Assembly (NCBI RefSeq): GCF_002277025.1
Contig: NZ_NIWD01000013.1
Coordinates: forward strand, 124,001 to 188,000
DNA: 64,000 nt
DNA from: Sphingopyxis sp. GW247-27LB
GTDB lineage: Bacteria > Pseudomonadota > Alphaproteobacteria > Sphingomonadales > Sphingomonadaceae
Reading direction: 5' to 3'
The notes under the pieces: generated by a model
The model's input: the letters and a program-made list of their open reading frames with translations, nothing else
Told to the model about the DNA's origin: nothing
Databases searched by the model: none
Shown here: one piece after another, positions 25,417-33,905 of the stretch
Layout: every line of letters begins with the position of its first letter
Numbering within the stretch: the first letter of the stretch is position 1
Made by a program: the position numbers and the translations under genes

Positions 25417-26415
25417 ATGACTCACGCCGCTTTCCCCGACCTTCGCCTCCGCCGCACCCGCCGCACCGGCTGGAGCCGCGCGATGGTGCGCGAAACGCGG
25501 CTTTCGCCCGCGAACCTCATCTGGCCGCTGTTCGTGTGCGCGGGCGAGGGGACCGAGGAACCGGTCGCGAGCCTGCCCGGCGTGTCGCGCTGGTCGGTCG
25601 ACCTGCTCGTCGAACGCGCGAAGGATGCGGTCGCGGCGGGCATCCCCTGCCTTGCGCTCTTTCCCTATACCGAAGCCGATCGCCGCAGCGAGGACGGCGT
25701 CGAGGCGCTCAACCCCGACAATCTGATGTGCCGCGCGACCGCGGCGATCAAGGAGGCGCTTGGCGACGCCATCGGCGTGCTCACCGACGTCGCGCTCGAC
25801 CCCTATACCAGCCACGGGCAGGACGGGCTGCTCGACGAGGGCGGCTATGTGGTCAACGACGAAACGGTCGAGGTGCTCGTCGGGCAAGCGCTGAATCAGG
25901 CGCGCGCGGGCGCCGACATCATCGCGCCCAGCGACATGATGGACGGCCGCGTCGGTGCGATCCGCGCCGCGCTCGAGGCCGAGGGCTTCGGCCATGTCCA
26001 GATCATGAGCTACGCCGCCAAATATGCCTCGGCCTTCTATGGCCCGTTCCGCGACGCGGTCGGCTCGCGCGGGCTTTTGAAGGGCGACAAGAAGACCTAT
26101 CAGATGGACCCCGCGAACGCCGAGGAGGCACTGCGCGAGGTGGCGCAGGATTTGGCCGAGGGCGCCGACAGCGTGATGGTCAAGCCGGGCCTGCCCTATC
26201 TCGACATCGTCCGGCTGGTGAAGGATCATTTCGCGGTCCCCGTCTACGCCTATCAGGTGTCGGGCGAATATGCGATGATCGAGGCCGCGGTGGCCGCCGG
26301 TGCGGGCGAGCGCGACGCGCTCGTCCTCGAAACCCTGCTCGCCTTCCGCCGCGCGGGCGCGTCGGGGGTGCTCAGCTATCACGCGCTCCACGCGGCGCGT
26401 CTGCTCGGCGCATGA
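25417..26415 (+). CDS. hemB: Delta-aminolevulinic acid dehydratase (porphobilinogen synthase)
   Basis: 332 aa. It joins two 5-aminolevulinate molecules to porphobilinogen in haem synthesis. The two active-site lysines are in MSYAAKYAS and VMVKPGLPYLD. The metal loop reads DVALDPYTSHGQDG, so the three Zn-binding cysteines of E. coli/mammalian enzymes are replaced by Ala, Asp and Asp; this fits the Mg-dependent class known in alphaproteobacteria and pseudomonads. The stop overlaps the next gene by ATGA. Confidence 0.98.
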   Translation: MTHAAFPDLRLRRTRRTGWSRAMVRETRLSPANLIWPLFVCAGEGTEEPVASLPGVSRWSVDLLVERAKDAVAAGIPCLALFPYTEADRRSEDGVEALNPDNLMCRATAAIKEALGDAIGVLTDVALDPYTSHGQDGLLDEGGYVVNDETVEVLVGQALNQARAGADIIAPSDMMDGRVGAIRAALEAEGFGHVQIMSYAAKYASAFYGPFRDAVGSRGLLKGDKKTYQMDPANAEEALREVAQDLAEGADSVMVKPGLPYLDIVRLVKDHFAVPVYAYQVSGEYAMIEAAVAAGAGERDALVLETLLAFRRAGASGVLSYHALHAARLLGA

Positions 26416-26954
26416 TCGAGACCGAGCGGCTCCGCATGCGTAGCTGGCGCGACGAAGATGTCACGCCCTTCCAGCGGATATGCAGCGACCCCGAGGTCAT
26501 GGCGACGCTCGGTCCCCCGCTAGATATCAACGCAACCGCAGCGCGGATCGAATGGATGCAGGCGCACGAGGCCGAATACGGCCACTGCTTCTGGGCACTG
26601 GAGCGCCGCGACGACGCCCGTCTGATCGGTTGGTGCGGCGTGATCCGCGGCGACATGGAGCCCGTCGCGAACAAGGTCGAGATCGGCTGGCGGCTCGCCC
26701 GAGACTGCTGGGGCGCCGGTTTCGCAAGCGAAGCCGCGCGGGGCGCAGTCGCGTGGAGCTTCGCCCATCTTCCCGACGATGCGATCTGGGCAATCACCTG
26801 GCAGGGCAACACTCGCAGCCGTGCGGTGATGGAGCGGCTCGACATGCGGTATCGCGAGGATCTCGATTTCGATCATCCGAAACTTGCCGAAAGCGACCCG
26901 TTACGGCCGCACGTCACCTATGCGCTGTCACGCTCGGCATGGGGGGCCGCATGA
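26412..26954 (+). CDS. GNAT family N-acetyltransferase
   Basis: 180 aa; its ATG overlaps the hemB stop (ATGA), so the two are translationally coupled. RimJ/RimL-type features are MIETERLRMRSWRDEDV at the N-terminus, RLIGWCGVI, VEIGWRLARDCWGAGFASEAARG (acetyl-CoA loop) and WQGNTRSRAVMERLDMRY. The acceptor is unknown. It also overlaps the next gene by ATGA. Confidence 0.9.
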   Translation: MIETERLRMRSWRDEDVTPFQRICSDPEVMATLGPPLDINATAARIEWMQAHEAEYGHCFWALERRDDARLIGWCGVIRGDMEPVANKVEIGWRLARDCWGAGFASEAARGAVAWSFAHLPDDAIWAITWQGNTRSRAVMERLDMRYREDLDFDHPKLAESDPLRPHVTYALSRSAWGAA

Positions 26955-29197
26955 CCGCGACCCCGCGCCGCTGGCTGTTCGTGCTGACGATCCTCGTCGG
27001 CAGCTTCCTGCTCTTCCTCGTCCAGCCGATGGTCGCGCGCATGGTGCTGCCGCGGCTCGGCGGCGCGCCGATGGTGTGGAACAGCGCGATGCTCGTCTAT
27101 CAGGCGTTGCTGCTCGGCGGTTACGCCTATGCGCATTGGCTCGGGCGCTTCGCGGTGCGGCGGCAGGCGGCGATCCATGTCGCGCTGCTGCTCGCCGCGG
27201 CGCTGTGGCTGCCGATCGGCATCGCGCAGATCGCGCCGCCCGCGCCGGGGCAGGAGGCGCTGTGGGTGCCGCTGCTGCTCACCGCGTCGATCGGCCCGGT
27301 CTTCTTCGTCGTCGCGGCGCAGGCGCCACTGATGCAGCGCTGGTTCGCCGCCGACAGCCGCGCCGGCGACCCCTATATCCTCTATGCCGCATCGAATCTC
27401 GGCAGCTTCGCGGGGCTGATCAGCTATCCGGCGCTGGTCGAGCCGACGCTCCCGCTCGCGGCGCAAAGTCTCGGCTGGGCGGGGGGCTATGCGCTGCTCT
27501 TCCTGCTCGTCGTCGCGAGCGCCGCCGCGCGCTGGCGCGGCGCGGTGGAAGCCCCGCACGGCGCCCCGGCAGCGGCGGGCGAGCCGCGCCCGGCGCTCGG
27601 GCGCCAGATCCACTGGCTGCTGATCGCCGCGGTACCGTCGGGGCTGATGCTGTCGACGACGACGCACCTCACCACCGACATCGTCGCGATGCCGCTGCTC
27701 TGGGTGCTGCCGCTCGGCCTCTATCTCTTGAGCTTCGTCATCGCCTTCTCGAATCTCGACGGGCTCAAGCAGACCTTCGCGACGATCGCCCCCGCGGTGC
27801 TCCTGATCGCGGGCGGCCAGGCGCTGCTCAGCACCGGCGGCGGGACGATGCTCGTCGCGCTGATCAGCCTCGTCATGCTGTTCGTCGTCTCGACCGCGCT
27901 GCACGGCTATCTGCATCATCTGCGCCCCGCGCCGCAGCATCTGACGCTCTTCTACCTGATCATGTCGGCGGGCGGGGTGCTCGGCGGCGCCTTCGCGGCG
28001 CTCGCCGCGCCGCTCCTTTTCAACTGGGTCTACGAACATCCGGTGCTGGTGCTCGCCGCCGCCGCGCTATTGCCGCTCCCCGCGCTGCTGCCGTGGGACC
28101 AGTGGCTGAAGGTCGCGCGGCCGGTTCCCTATGTCGCCGCGATGATATTGCTCGCAGCCTTCGCCTGCTGGCACCTCGCGTCGGATTGGGACGGCACCTT
28201 CGACGGGACCAACGCGCTGTGGGCCGGGGCGATCGTCGCGGTCGGGCTGCTCGTGATCGCGTGGCGCTGGGCCTATATTCCGGTGATGATCCTGCTGATG
28301 CTCGGCGTCGGCGGCATCGACACGCTCGAAAAGGGCGAGCATGGCATGCGCGTGCGCAGCTATTTCGGCGTCTACACCGTCACCGACGATCCCGCGCACC
28401 AGCAGCGCCGCCTCGCGCACGGCACGACGCTGCACGGGCTGCAGCGCACCGACGCCGCGCACCGGCTCGATCCGACGACCTATTACGGCCACCAATCGGG
28501 GGTCGGGCTGACTCTCGACGCGGCCGACCGGCTCGCCGGGCCGAACGCGTCGGTCGGCATCGTCGGACTCGGCGCCGGGACATTGTCCTGCTATCGCCAG
28601 CCCGGACAGCGCTGGACGATCTTCGAGATCGACCCGGCAATGGTCGACATTGCCCGCGACCCCGGCAAATTCACCTTCCTCTCACGCTGCGCGGGCGACA
28701 CGCCGATCGTGATCGGCGACGCGCGGCTCGAAATCGCCAAACAGCCGCCGGGGCGCTTCGACATCCTCGTGATCGACGCCTTTTCGTCCGACGCGATCCC
28801 GCTTCACCTGCTGACCAAGGAAGCGGTCGGCATCTACGCCCGCGCGCTGAAGCCCGACGGCATCCTGCTCATCCATATCTCGAACCGCTTCTTCGACCTC
28901 GAACCCGTGCTCGCGGCGGAGGCGAAGGCGCGGGGCTGGTCGGCGGCGATCCGCATGGACCCGTCGGGGCAGGATGATGAATTCAGCGCGCTCACCGGGT
29001 CGAACTGGGTCGCGCTGACCGCTACGAGCGACCGGATGCGCCAGTTGACGGGCGGGCTCAGGCCGCGCGACAAGGCGCAGGAGGACGGCGCCTGGGTGCC
29101 GCTCGAGGAGCGGCCGCATTTCGACCGCTGGACCGACGATTATGCCTCGACGCTGCCGGTCCTGCTCTGGAACCACCTCATCGGAGGCCGCGAATGA
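26951..29197 (+). CDS. Membrane protein fused to a spermidine-synthase-like domain
   Basis: 748 aa from the ATG that overlaps the GNAT stop. The N-terminal 420 residues hold about ten membrane helices (e.g. LFVLTILVGSFLLFLVQPMV, LLLGGYAYAHWLGRFA), then after a second hydrophobic group (about 400-470) comes a Rossmann methyltransferase/spermidine-synthase-like domain: VGIVGLGAGTLSCY, FEIDPAMVDIARDP and FDILVIDAFSSDAIPLHLLTKEAVGIYARALKPDG. This is the fused transporter/SpeE-like family common in proteobacteria; the reaction is not established and a polyamine role is only by similarity. The next gene overlaps by ATGA. Confidence 0.88.
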   Translation: MTATPRRWLFVLTILVGSFLLFLVQPMVARMVLPRLGGAPMVWNSAMLVYQALLLGGYAYAHWLGRFAVRRQAAIHVALLLAAALWLPIGIAQIAPPAPGQEALWVPLLLTASIGPVFFVVAAQAPLMQRWFAADSRAGDPYILYAASNLGSFAGLISYPALVEPTLPLAAQSLGWAGGYALLFLLVVASAAARWRGAVEAPHGAPAAAGEPRPALGRQIHWLLIAAVPSGLMLSTTTHLTTDIVAMPLLWVLPLGLYLLSFVIAFSNLDGLKQTFATIAPAVLLIAGGQALLSTGGGTMLVALISLVMLFVVSTALHGYLHHLRPAPQHLTLFYLIMSAGGVLGGAFAALAAPLLFNWVYEHPVLVLAAAALLPLPALLPWDQWLKVARPVPYVAAMILLAAFACWHLASDWDGTFDGTNALWAGAIVAVGLLVIAWRWAYIPVMILLMLGVGGIDTLEKGEHGMRVRSYFGVYTVTDDPAHQQRRLAHGTTLHGLQRTDAAHRLDPTTYYGHQSGVGLTLDAADRLAGPNASVGIVGLGAGTLSCYRQPGQRWTIFEIDPAMVDIARDPGKFTFLSRCAGDTPIVIGDARLEIAKQPPGRFDILVIDAFSSDAIPLHLLTKEAVGIYARALKPDGILLIHISNRFFDLEPVLAAEAKARGWSAAIRMDPSGQDDEFSALTGSNWVALTATSDRMRQLTGGLRPRDKAQEDGAWVPLEERPHFDRWTDDYASTLPVLLWNHLIGGRE

Positions 29198-29751
29198 CCC
29201 GCACCGACATTTCGATCATCAGCGTGAACGGCAAGACGCCCCGGATCGACCCGAGCGCCTTCATCGCGCCGGGCTGCCGCATCATCGGCGACGTCGAGAT
29301 CGGGCCCGACGTCAGCATCTGGTACAATTGCGTGCTGCGCGCCGACGTCAGCCACATCCGCGTCGGCGCGCGCAGCAACATCCAGGACGGCAGCATCGTC
29401 CATTGCGACGGCCCGATGCCGCACCGCCCCGAAGGCTATCCGACGATCATCGGCGAGGATGTGCTGGTCGGCCATCTCGCGATGGTGCACGGCTGCACCC
29501 TTGCCGACCGCGCGTTCGTCGGCCTCAAGGCGACGGTGATGAACGGCTGCCGCGTCGGCAGCGACGCGATGCTCGCGGCGGGCGCGCTGCTGACCGAGCA
29601 CAAGGAAATCCCCCCGCGCGAGCTATGGGCGGGCGCCCCGGCGCGCCGCGTGCGCGAGATCGACGACGCGCAGGCCGCGGGAATGCAGGCGGGGGTGGCG
29701 CATTATGTGCTGAACGGGCGGATGCACAAGGCGGCGGTGGAGGGGGATTAG
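29194..29751 (+). CDS. Gamma carbonic anhydrase family protein
   Basis: 185 aa. Left-handed beta-helix hexapeptide repeats run from about residue 15 to 130 (IDPSAFIAPGCRIIGDVEIGPD, VRVGARSNIQDGSIVH, VGHLAMVHGCTLADRAFVGLKA). The zinc histidines are present in SIVHCDGP, LVGHLAMVHG. PaaY/YrdA/CaiE-type proteins have this form, and many are not active as carbonic anhydrase. It is the fourth gene in a row joined by ATGA overlaps (hemB, GNAT, fusion protein, this). Confidence 0.92.
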   Translation: MTRTDISIISVNGKTPRIDPSAFIAPGCRIIGDVEIGPDVSIWYNCVLRADVSHIRVGARSNIQDGSIVHCDGPMPHRPEGYPTIIGEDVLVGHLAMVHGCTLADRAFVGLKATVMNGCRVGSDAMLAAGALLTEHKEIPPRELWAGAPARRVREIDDAQAAGMQAGVAHYVLNGRMHKAAVEGD

Positions 29752-29771
29752 ACGGGAGAATTTGGTCGGGC

Positions 29772-30434
29772 TCAGCCTTCGGCTTCCTCCGCCACCGCCA
29801 GCCCGTTCCTCATCATCACCGGCAACTGGGTCAGCGTGAAGAGGAAGGAGAGGGCGGTGACGCCCCAGACCTTGATCGTGAGCCAGAGGTCGAAGCTCAT
29901 CCGCCCCGCCTGGATCAGCTCGTACATCACATGGTTGGCGACGCCGAGCGCCGCGAAGAACAGGCCCCAGTTGCGCGACAGCGCCAGCCAGCCCGTCTCG
30001 GTCAGCCCGTCGAGCGCCGATTGCAGCAGATATTTGAGCATCGGCTTCTTGAGCGCCCAGCCGCCGAGCAGAAGGATCGCGAAGGCGGCGTAGATGATCG
30101 TCGGCTTCATCACGATGAAGCGCTCGTCGTGGAACCAGACCGTTAGCGCGCCAAAGCCGAGGACGAGGATTCCCGACATCCACAGCATCGGCGAAATCTT
30201 GCCGAGCTTCCACTTCGACACCGCCATCGCGATGACGATCGCGACCATGAAGGCGAGCGTGCCCTTGATCGCGCCCGCCGTCGCCGCGAAGGCGCCGGTG
30301 CCGCCCGAGGTGAATTTATAGGTCAAGAAGAAGACGAGCAGCGGCCCGAAATCGATCGCGAAATTGAGCCAGCCATGCTTGGCGGGTGGCGGCGCGGGAA
30401 CGGCCTCGGGGCCGCCGGGGAGGACGTCGCTCAT
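29772..30434 (-). CDS. yciB: Inner membrane-spanning protein YciB (intracellular septation protein A)
   Basis: 220 aa from the ATG at 30434, overlapping the ftsY stop by ATGA. About five or six membrane helices (LNFAIDFGPLLVFFLTYKF, GTLAFMVAIVIAMAV, IIYAAFAILLLGGWAL), with the family motifs KPTIIYAAFA, GLTETGWLALSRNWGLFFAALGVANHVMY and VWGVTALSFLFTLTQLPVM. YciB has been linked to cell-envelope synthesis and septation; the mechanism is not known. Convergent with the carbonic anhydrase gene. Confidence 0.93.
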   Translation of the reverse strand: MSDVLPGGPEAVPAPPPAKHGWLNFAIDFGPLLVFFLTYKFTSGGTGAFAATAGAIKGTLAFMVAIVIAMAVSKWKLGKISPMLWMSGILVLGFGALTVWFHDERFIVMKPTIIYAAFAILLLGGWALKKPMLKYLLQSALDGLTETGWLALSRNWGLFFAALGVANHVMYELIQAGRMSFDLWLTIKVWGVTALSFLFTLTQLPVMMRNGLAVAEEAEG

Positions 30435-31357
30435 CTTATGTTTCCTGCAATGATGCCCGCGATCTCGTCGGCGTCGAAGGGGCGAAGGTCGTCGATCGTC
30501 TCGCCGATGCCGATGGCGTGGATCGGCAGGCCGTGCCGCTCGGCCGCGGCGACGAGGACGCCGCCGCGCGCGGTGCCGTCGAGCTTGGTCATGACGAGGC
30601 CGGTGACCCCCGCGACCTCGCGGAACACGTCGATCTGCGACAGCGCGTTCTGCCCCGTCGTCGCGTCGAGGACGAGCACGACGTCGTGCGGCGCGGCGGG
30701 GTTGAGGCGGCCGAGCACGCGCTTGATCTTGGCGAGCTCGTCCATCAGTTCGCGCTTGTTCTGGAGGCGGCCGGCGGTGTCGACGATCAGCACGTCGATG
30801 CCGGTCGCGGTCGCCTGCTTGACCGCGTCGAAGACGATGCCCGCCGCGTCGCCGCCCTCGGGCCCCGCCATGATCGGCACGCCGAGCCGCTCGGCCCAGA
30901 CCTTCAATTGCCCGATCGCGGCGGCGCGGAAGGTGTCGCCCGCGACGAGCATCACGCCATAATCCTGTTCCTGGAACAGGTGTGCGAGCTTGGCGATCGT
31001 CGTCGTCTTGCCCGATCCGTTGACGCCGATCACCAATATGACCTGCGGGCGCGGAAAAGCGTCGACCTCCAGCGGTTCGGCGACGGGGCGCAGCACCGCC
31101 GCGATCTCGTCGGCGACGATCTTCCGGAGCTCCTCGGTGCCGCCCGCGACCGCGTCGCGCCGAGCGGCGAGCCGTTCGCGGATGCGCCCCGCCATGCCGG
31201 GGCCGAGATCGGCGGTGATCAGCGCGTCCTCGATCCGGTCGAGATCCTCGTCGTCGAGCCGCGCCTTGCCGGTCAGCCCCGCGAGATTCTCGCCCAGCCG
31301 CTCCGACGTGCGCTTGAGGCCGCCGAACAGCCGCTCGCTCCAGCTCGCGCCGCTCAT
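30431..31357 (-). CDS. ftsY: Signal recognition particle receptor FtsY
   Basis: 308 aa from the ATG at 31357. The SRP NG GTPase is complete: N domain (ERLGENLAGLTGK...), G1 GVNGSGKTTTIAKLA (about 108-122), DTFRAAAIGQLKVWAER, DTAGRLQNK (G3) and TKLDGTARGG (G4). The long acidic A domain of E. coli is absent; only about 20 residues precede the N domain. It receives ribosome-SRP complexes at the membrane; ffh is encoded 5 kb away. Start overlaps the mtaB stop by ATGA. Confidence 0.97.
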   Translation of the reverse strand: MSGASWSERLFGGLKRTSERLGENLAGLTGKARLDDEDLDRIEDALITADLGPGMAGRIRERLAARRDAVAGGTEELRKIVADEIAAVLRPVAEPLEVDAFPRPQVILVIGVNGSGKTTTIAKLAHLFQEQDYGVMLVAGDTFRAAAIGQLKVWAERLGVPIMAGPEGGDAAGIVFDAVKQATATGIDVLIVDTAGRLQNKRELMDELAKIKRVLGRLNPAAPHDVVLVLDATTGQNALSQIDVFREVAGVTGLVMTKLDGTARGGVLVAAAERHGLPIHAIGIGETIDDLRPFDADEIAGIIAGNIR

Positions 31358-32586
31358 GCCGCAATCCTTTCGGCGATCATCCGCTCGCCGTCGCGCGCGA
31401 TAAGGCGCACCCGCACGACGCTTCCGGGCGCGGCGGAGGCGGCCAGCGTCAACGCGGCGAAATTCTCGCCATGTCCGGTCAGTCCGTCGCGTTCGACCAG
31501 CACCGACGCGGCGCCGCCCGCCTGCGCGTCCAGCCACGCATGGCGCCGCCGCGCATTGGCCGTGCGCAGGGTCGCCGCGCGCTCGCGCGCCACGCTGCGG
31601 CCGACCTGCGGCATCCGCGCGGCGGGGGTCCCGGCGCGCGGGCTATAGGGAAAGATATGGCCAAAGACGATGTCGGCATCGTCGATCAGGGCCAGGCTGT
31701 TGGCGAACATCGTGTCATCCTCGGTCGGAAATCCGGCGATCAGGTCGGCGCCGATCGCGATGGCGGGACGCGCGGCCTTGAGCCGTTCGACCAGCCGCAC
31801 CGCGTCGGCGCGGCGGTGGCGGCGCTTCATCCGCGTCAGCACCATGTCGTCGCCCGCCTGCAGCGACAGATGGACGTGCGGCATCACCCGCGCTTCCTCC
31901 GTCAACAGCGCGAACAGCGCGTCGTCGACCCGGTCGGGGTCGAGCGACGAGAGGCGGAGGCGCTCGACGGGCAGCGCCAGCAGCGCCTCGACCAGCGCGG
32001 CGAGACTGGTGCCGCTGTCGTCGCCATAGCTGGCGAGATCGACCCCGGTCAGCACGATTTCGCGCTGCCCGCGGTCCAGCGCGCTGCGCGCGGCGGCGAG
32101 CACGGCGTCGACGGTGGCCGAGCGCGCGGCGCCGCGCGCAAGCACCGTGGCGCAGAAGGTGCAATCATGCGAACAGCCGGTCTGCACGCCGAGGAAGGCG
32201 CGGGCGTGGTCGGCGCCGGAAAGGGCGGGGGTGTAGGCACCCTTCGACGGGCTCGGGGCGAACGGTTCGGGGAGAGATGCTTCGTAGCTTTCCGTCGCAC
32301 CCTTGGCATCATTCGACACCACCCGCGCGCCCATGTCGGCAAAGCGCTGCGCCTCCAGTTCCGCCGCGCATCCGGTCACCACGACGTCCGCGCCCGGCCG
32401 CTCGCGCAGCGCGCGGCGCACCGCCTGTCGCGCCTGCCGCACCGCTTCATCGGTCACCGCGCAGCTGTTGAAGACGATCGTATCGGCCGCGCCCGCGCGC
32501 AGCGCCGCCGCGCGCACGGCCTCGCCCTCGGCGATGTTGAGCCGGCACCCGAAATTGACGACCTCGACGCCCGCGGCAGCGCTCAT
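31354..32586 (-). CDS. mtaB: tRNA t6A37 methylthiotransferase MtaB
   Basis: 410 aa from the ATG at 32586. Radical-SAM MiaB family: N-terminal UPF0004 domain with three Cys (NFGCRL, NSCAVT, VVTGCAAE) for the second Fe-S cluster, then the radical-SAM C138-x3-C142-x2-C145 (GCSHDCTFC), and a C-terminal TRAM-like part. It adds a methylthio group to t6A37 in tRNA. Between the domains (about residues 105-119) lies a stretch PEPFAPSPSKGAY coded by a REP-like sequence. Overlaps dapF by ATGA. Confidence 0.93.
   Translation of the reverse strand: MSAAAGVEVVNFGCRLNIAEGEAVRAAALRAGAADTIVFNSCAVTDEAVRQARQAVRRALRERPGADVVVTGCAAELEAQRFADMGARVVSNDAKGATESYEASLPEPFAPSPSKGAYTPALSGADHARAFLGVQTGCSHDCTFCATVLARGAARSATVDAVLAAARSALDRGQREIVLTGVDLASYGDDSGTSLAALVEALLALPVERLRLSSLDPDRVDDALFALLTEEARVMPHVHLSLQAGDDMVLTRMKRRHRRADAVRLVERLKAARPAIAIGADLIAGFPTEDDTMFANSLALIDDADIVFGHIFPYSPRAGTPAARMPQVGRSVARERAATLRTANARRRHAWLDAQAGGAASVLVERDGLTGHGENFAALTLAASAAPGSVVRVRLIARDGERMIAERIAA
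32240..32268 (-). repeat. REP-like sequence inside mtaB
   Basis: CCCTTCGACGGGCTCGGGGC and the following GAACGGTT correspond to the CCTTCGACAGGCTCAGGGCGAACGG repeat widespread in sphingomonad intergenic regions. Here it is in frame and codes for about 13 residues of the linker between the MtaB domains. Confidence 0.55.
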
Positions 32587-33389
32587 CCGAAGCGCGCCCA
32601 GTCGGTTTCGCCCTCGAACACGCGCGTCGCCGCGCCGCTCATCACGATCGGCTCGCCCTCGGCCCAGCGGATGACGAGGTCGCCGCCGGGCAGCGAGATG
32701 GTGACCGGAGACTGGACCAGTCCCGCGCGGATTGCCGCGACCGCGGTCGCGCAGGCGCCGGTGCCGCACGCCTGGGTCAGCCCGACCCCGCGCTCCCACA
32801 CGCGCAATTGCAGCTGGTTCTCGCCATCGAGGCTCGCGACATTGACGTTGACGCGTTCGGGGAACAGCGGGTCGGTCTCGATCCGCGGTCCGAGGTCGGC
32901 GAGCGCGACGGCGTCGGCCTCGGGCACGAAGAAGACGATATGCGGATTGCCGACGTTGACCGCGGCGCCATGTTCGAGTTCGTCCCACGCGACGGGCATG
33001 TCGCGCGTGTCCATCGGCATCGCGAGCGGAATCTGCTCCCATTCGAACGCGGGTTCGCCCAGCGTCACCTCGGCGCCGCCGTCGGCCGGCGTGACGCGCA
33101 GCATGCCGCCCAGCGTCTCGATCACCGCGGGCTGGCCGATCAGCGTCGCGACGCAGCGCGTCGCATTGCCGCACGCCTCGACCTCGCCGCCGTCGGCGTT
33201 GAAGATACGCATCTTCACATCGGCATTCTCGGAGGGTTCGAGCAGGATCAGCTGGTCGCAGCCGATGCCGTGGCGCCGGTCGGCGATCGCATGCGCGCGC
33301 GCCGCCGTCATCTCGACGCCATGCTCGCGTGCGTCGATAACGACGAAGTCGTTGCCGAGGCCGTGCATCTTGGTGAAGCGATCCGCCAT
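32583..33389 (-). CDS. dapF: Diaminopimelate epimerase
   Basis: 268 aa. It interconverts LL- and meso-diaminopimelate in lysine and peptidoglycan synthesis. The two catalytic cysteines are in EACGNATRC and QACGTGACA, and the N-terminus is FTKMHGLGNDFVVID. First gene of the dapF-mtaB-ftsY-yciB reverse-strand operon, in which each junction overlaps. Confidence 0.98.
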   Translation of the reverse strand: MADRFTKMHGLGNDFVVIDAREHGVEMTAARAHAIADRRHGIGCDQLILLEPSENADVKMRIFNADGGEVEACGNATRCVATLIGQPAVIETLGGMLRVTPADGGAEVTLGEPAFEWEQIPLAMPMDTRDMPVAWDELEHGAAVNVGNPHIVFFVPEADAVALADLGPRIETDPLFPERVNVNVASLDGENQLQLRVWERGVGLTQACGTGACATAVAAIRAGLVQSPVTISLPGGDLVIRWAEGEPIVMSGAATRVFEGETDWARFG

Positions 33390-33422
33390 GTTCGCGCATG
33401 TAAGGGCGCGCAGGCGGGAAGT

Positions 33423-33833
33423 CTAGCGAGGCAGGCGCGGCCTCCTCACTCTCCCCTCCCTGGAAGGGAGGGGTTGGGGGTGGGTGCCGCCGAGGCACTC
33501 GGCGGCCTGCGCGAGCAGAAATTCGGCTGCGCCCTCGGGGTTGGTAATGACCTCCGAATTCCAGAGGCGGACGACGCGCCAGCCCATGCTTTCCAAATAG
33601 GCGGTCCGTTTCGCGTCATAGGTTTTCTGGTCGAGATGCTGGCTACCGTCCAGTTCGACTGCCAGCTTCGCCTCGCGGCAAGCAAGATCGACGATATAGG
33701 TCCCAACGACAAGTTGCCGGGTGAACGCAGGTCGATAGCGGGATAGCAAGCGCCACAGCTTTCGTTCCGCCGGTGTCGAATCGCGCCGCATTTGACGGGC
33801 ACGTTCGGTCATTTCCGGCGGGACGCGTTTCAT
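33423..33833 (-). CDS. DUF559 (Vsr-like nuclease fold) protein between REP copies
   Basis: 136 aa from the ATG at 33833; a TTG two codons before it is in frame. The domain begins MTERARQMRRDSTPAERKLWRLLSRYRPAFTRQ and has the nuclease-like core YIVDLACREAKLAVELDGSQH, followed by YLESMGWRVVRLWNSEVITNPEGAAEFL. The D-x-A and E-L-D-G-x-x-H residues match the PD-(D/E)XK / very-short-patch-repair fold of the family. The final 22 residues (THPQPLPSREGRVRRPRLPR) come from a REP, and the inverted copy lies 34 bp beyond the start. Function unproven. Confidence 0.87.
   Translation of the reverse strand: MKRVPPEMTERARQMRRDSTPAERKLWRLLSRYRPAFTRQLVVGTYIVDLACREAKLAVELDGSQHLDQKTYDAKRTAYLESMGWRVVRLWNSEVITNPEGAAEFLLAQAAECLGGTHPQPLPSREGRVRRPRLPR
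33449..33487. repeat. REP copy, left of the DUF559 gene
   Basis: CTCCCCTCCCTGGAAGGGAG and onward (GGGTTGGGGGTGGGTG); overlaps the 3' end of the DUF559 gene. Same family as the arms at 19571-19713 and 51835-51976. Confidence 0.85.
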
Positions 33834-33866
33834 GGCCAATAGGTAGAACGGCGAGCTGCGCTCGCC

Positions 33867-33902
33867 AACCCACCCCCGGCCCCTCCCTTGCAGGGAGGGG
33901 AG
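33867..33902. repeat. REP copy, right of the DUF559 gene (inverted)
   Basis: AACCCACCCCCGGCCCCTCC and onward (CTTGCAGGGAGGGGAG), reverse complement of the family sequence at 33449-33487. The two copies bracket the DUF559 gene. Confidence 0.85.
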
Positions 33903-33905
33903 GGC

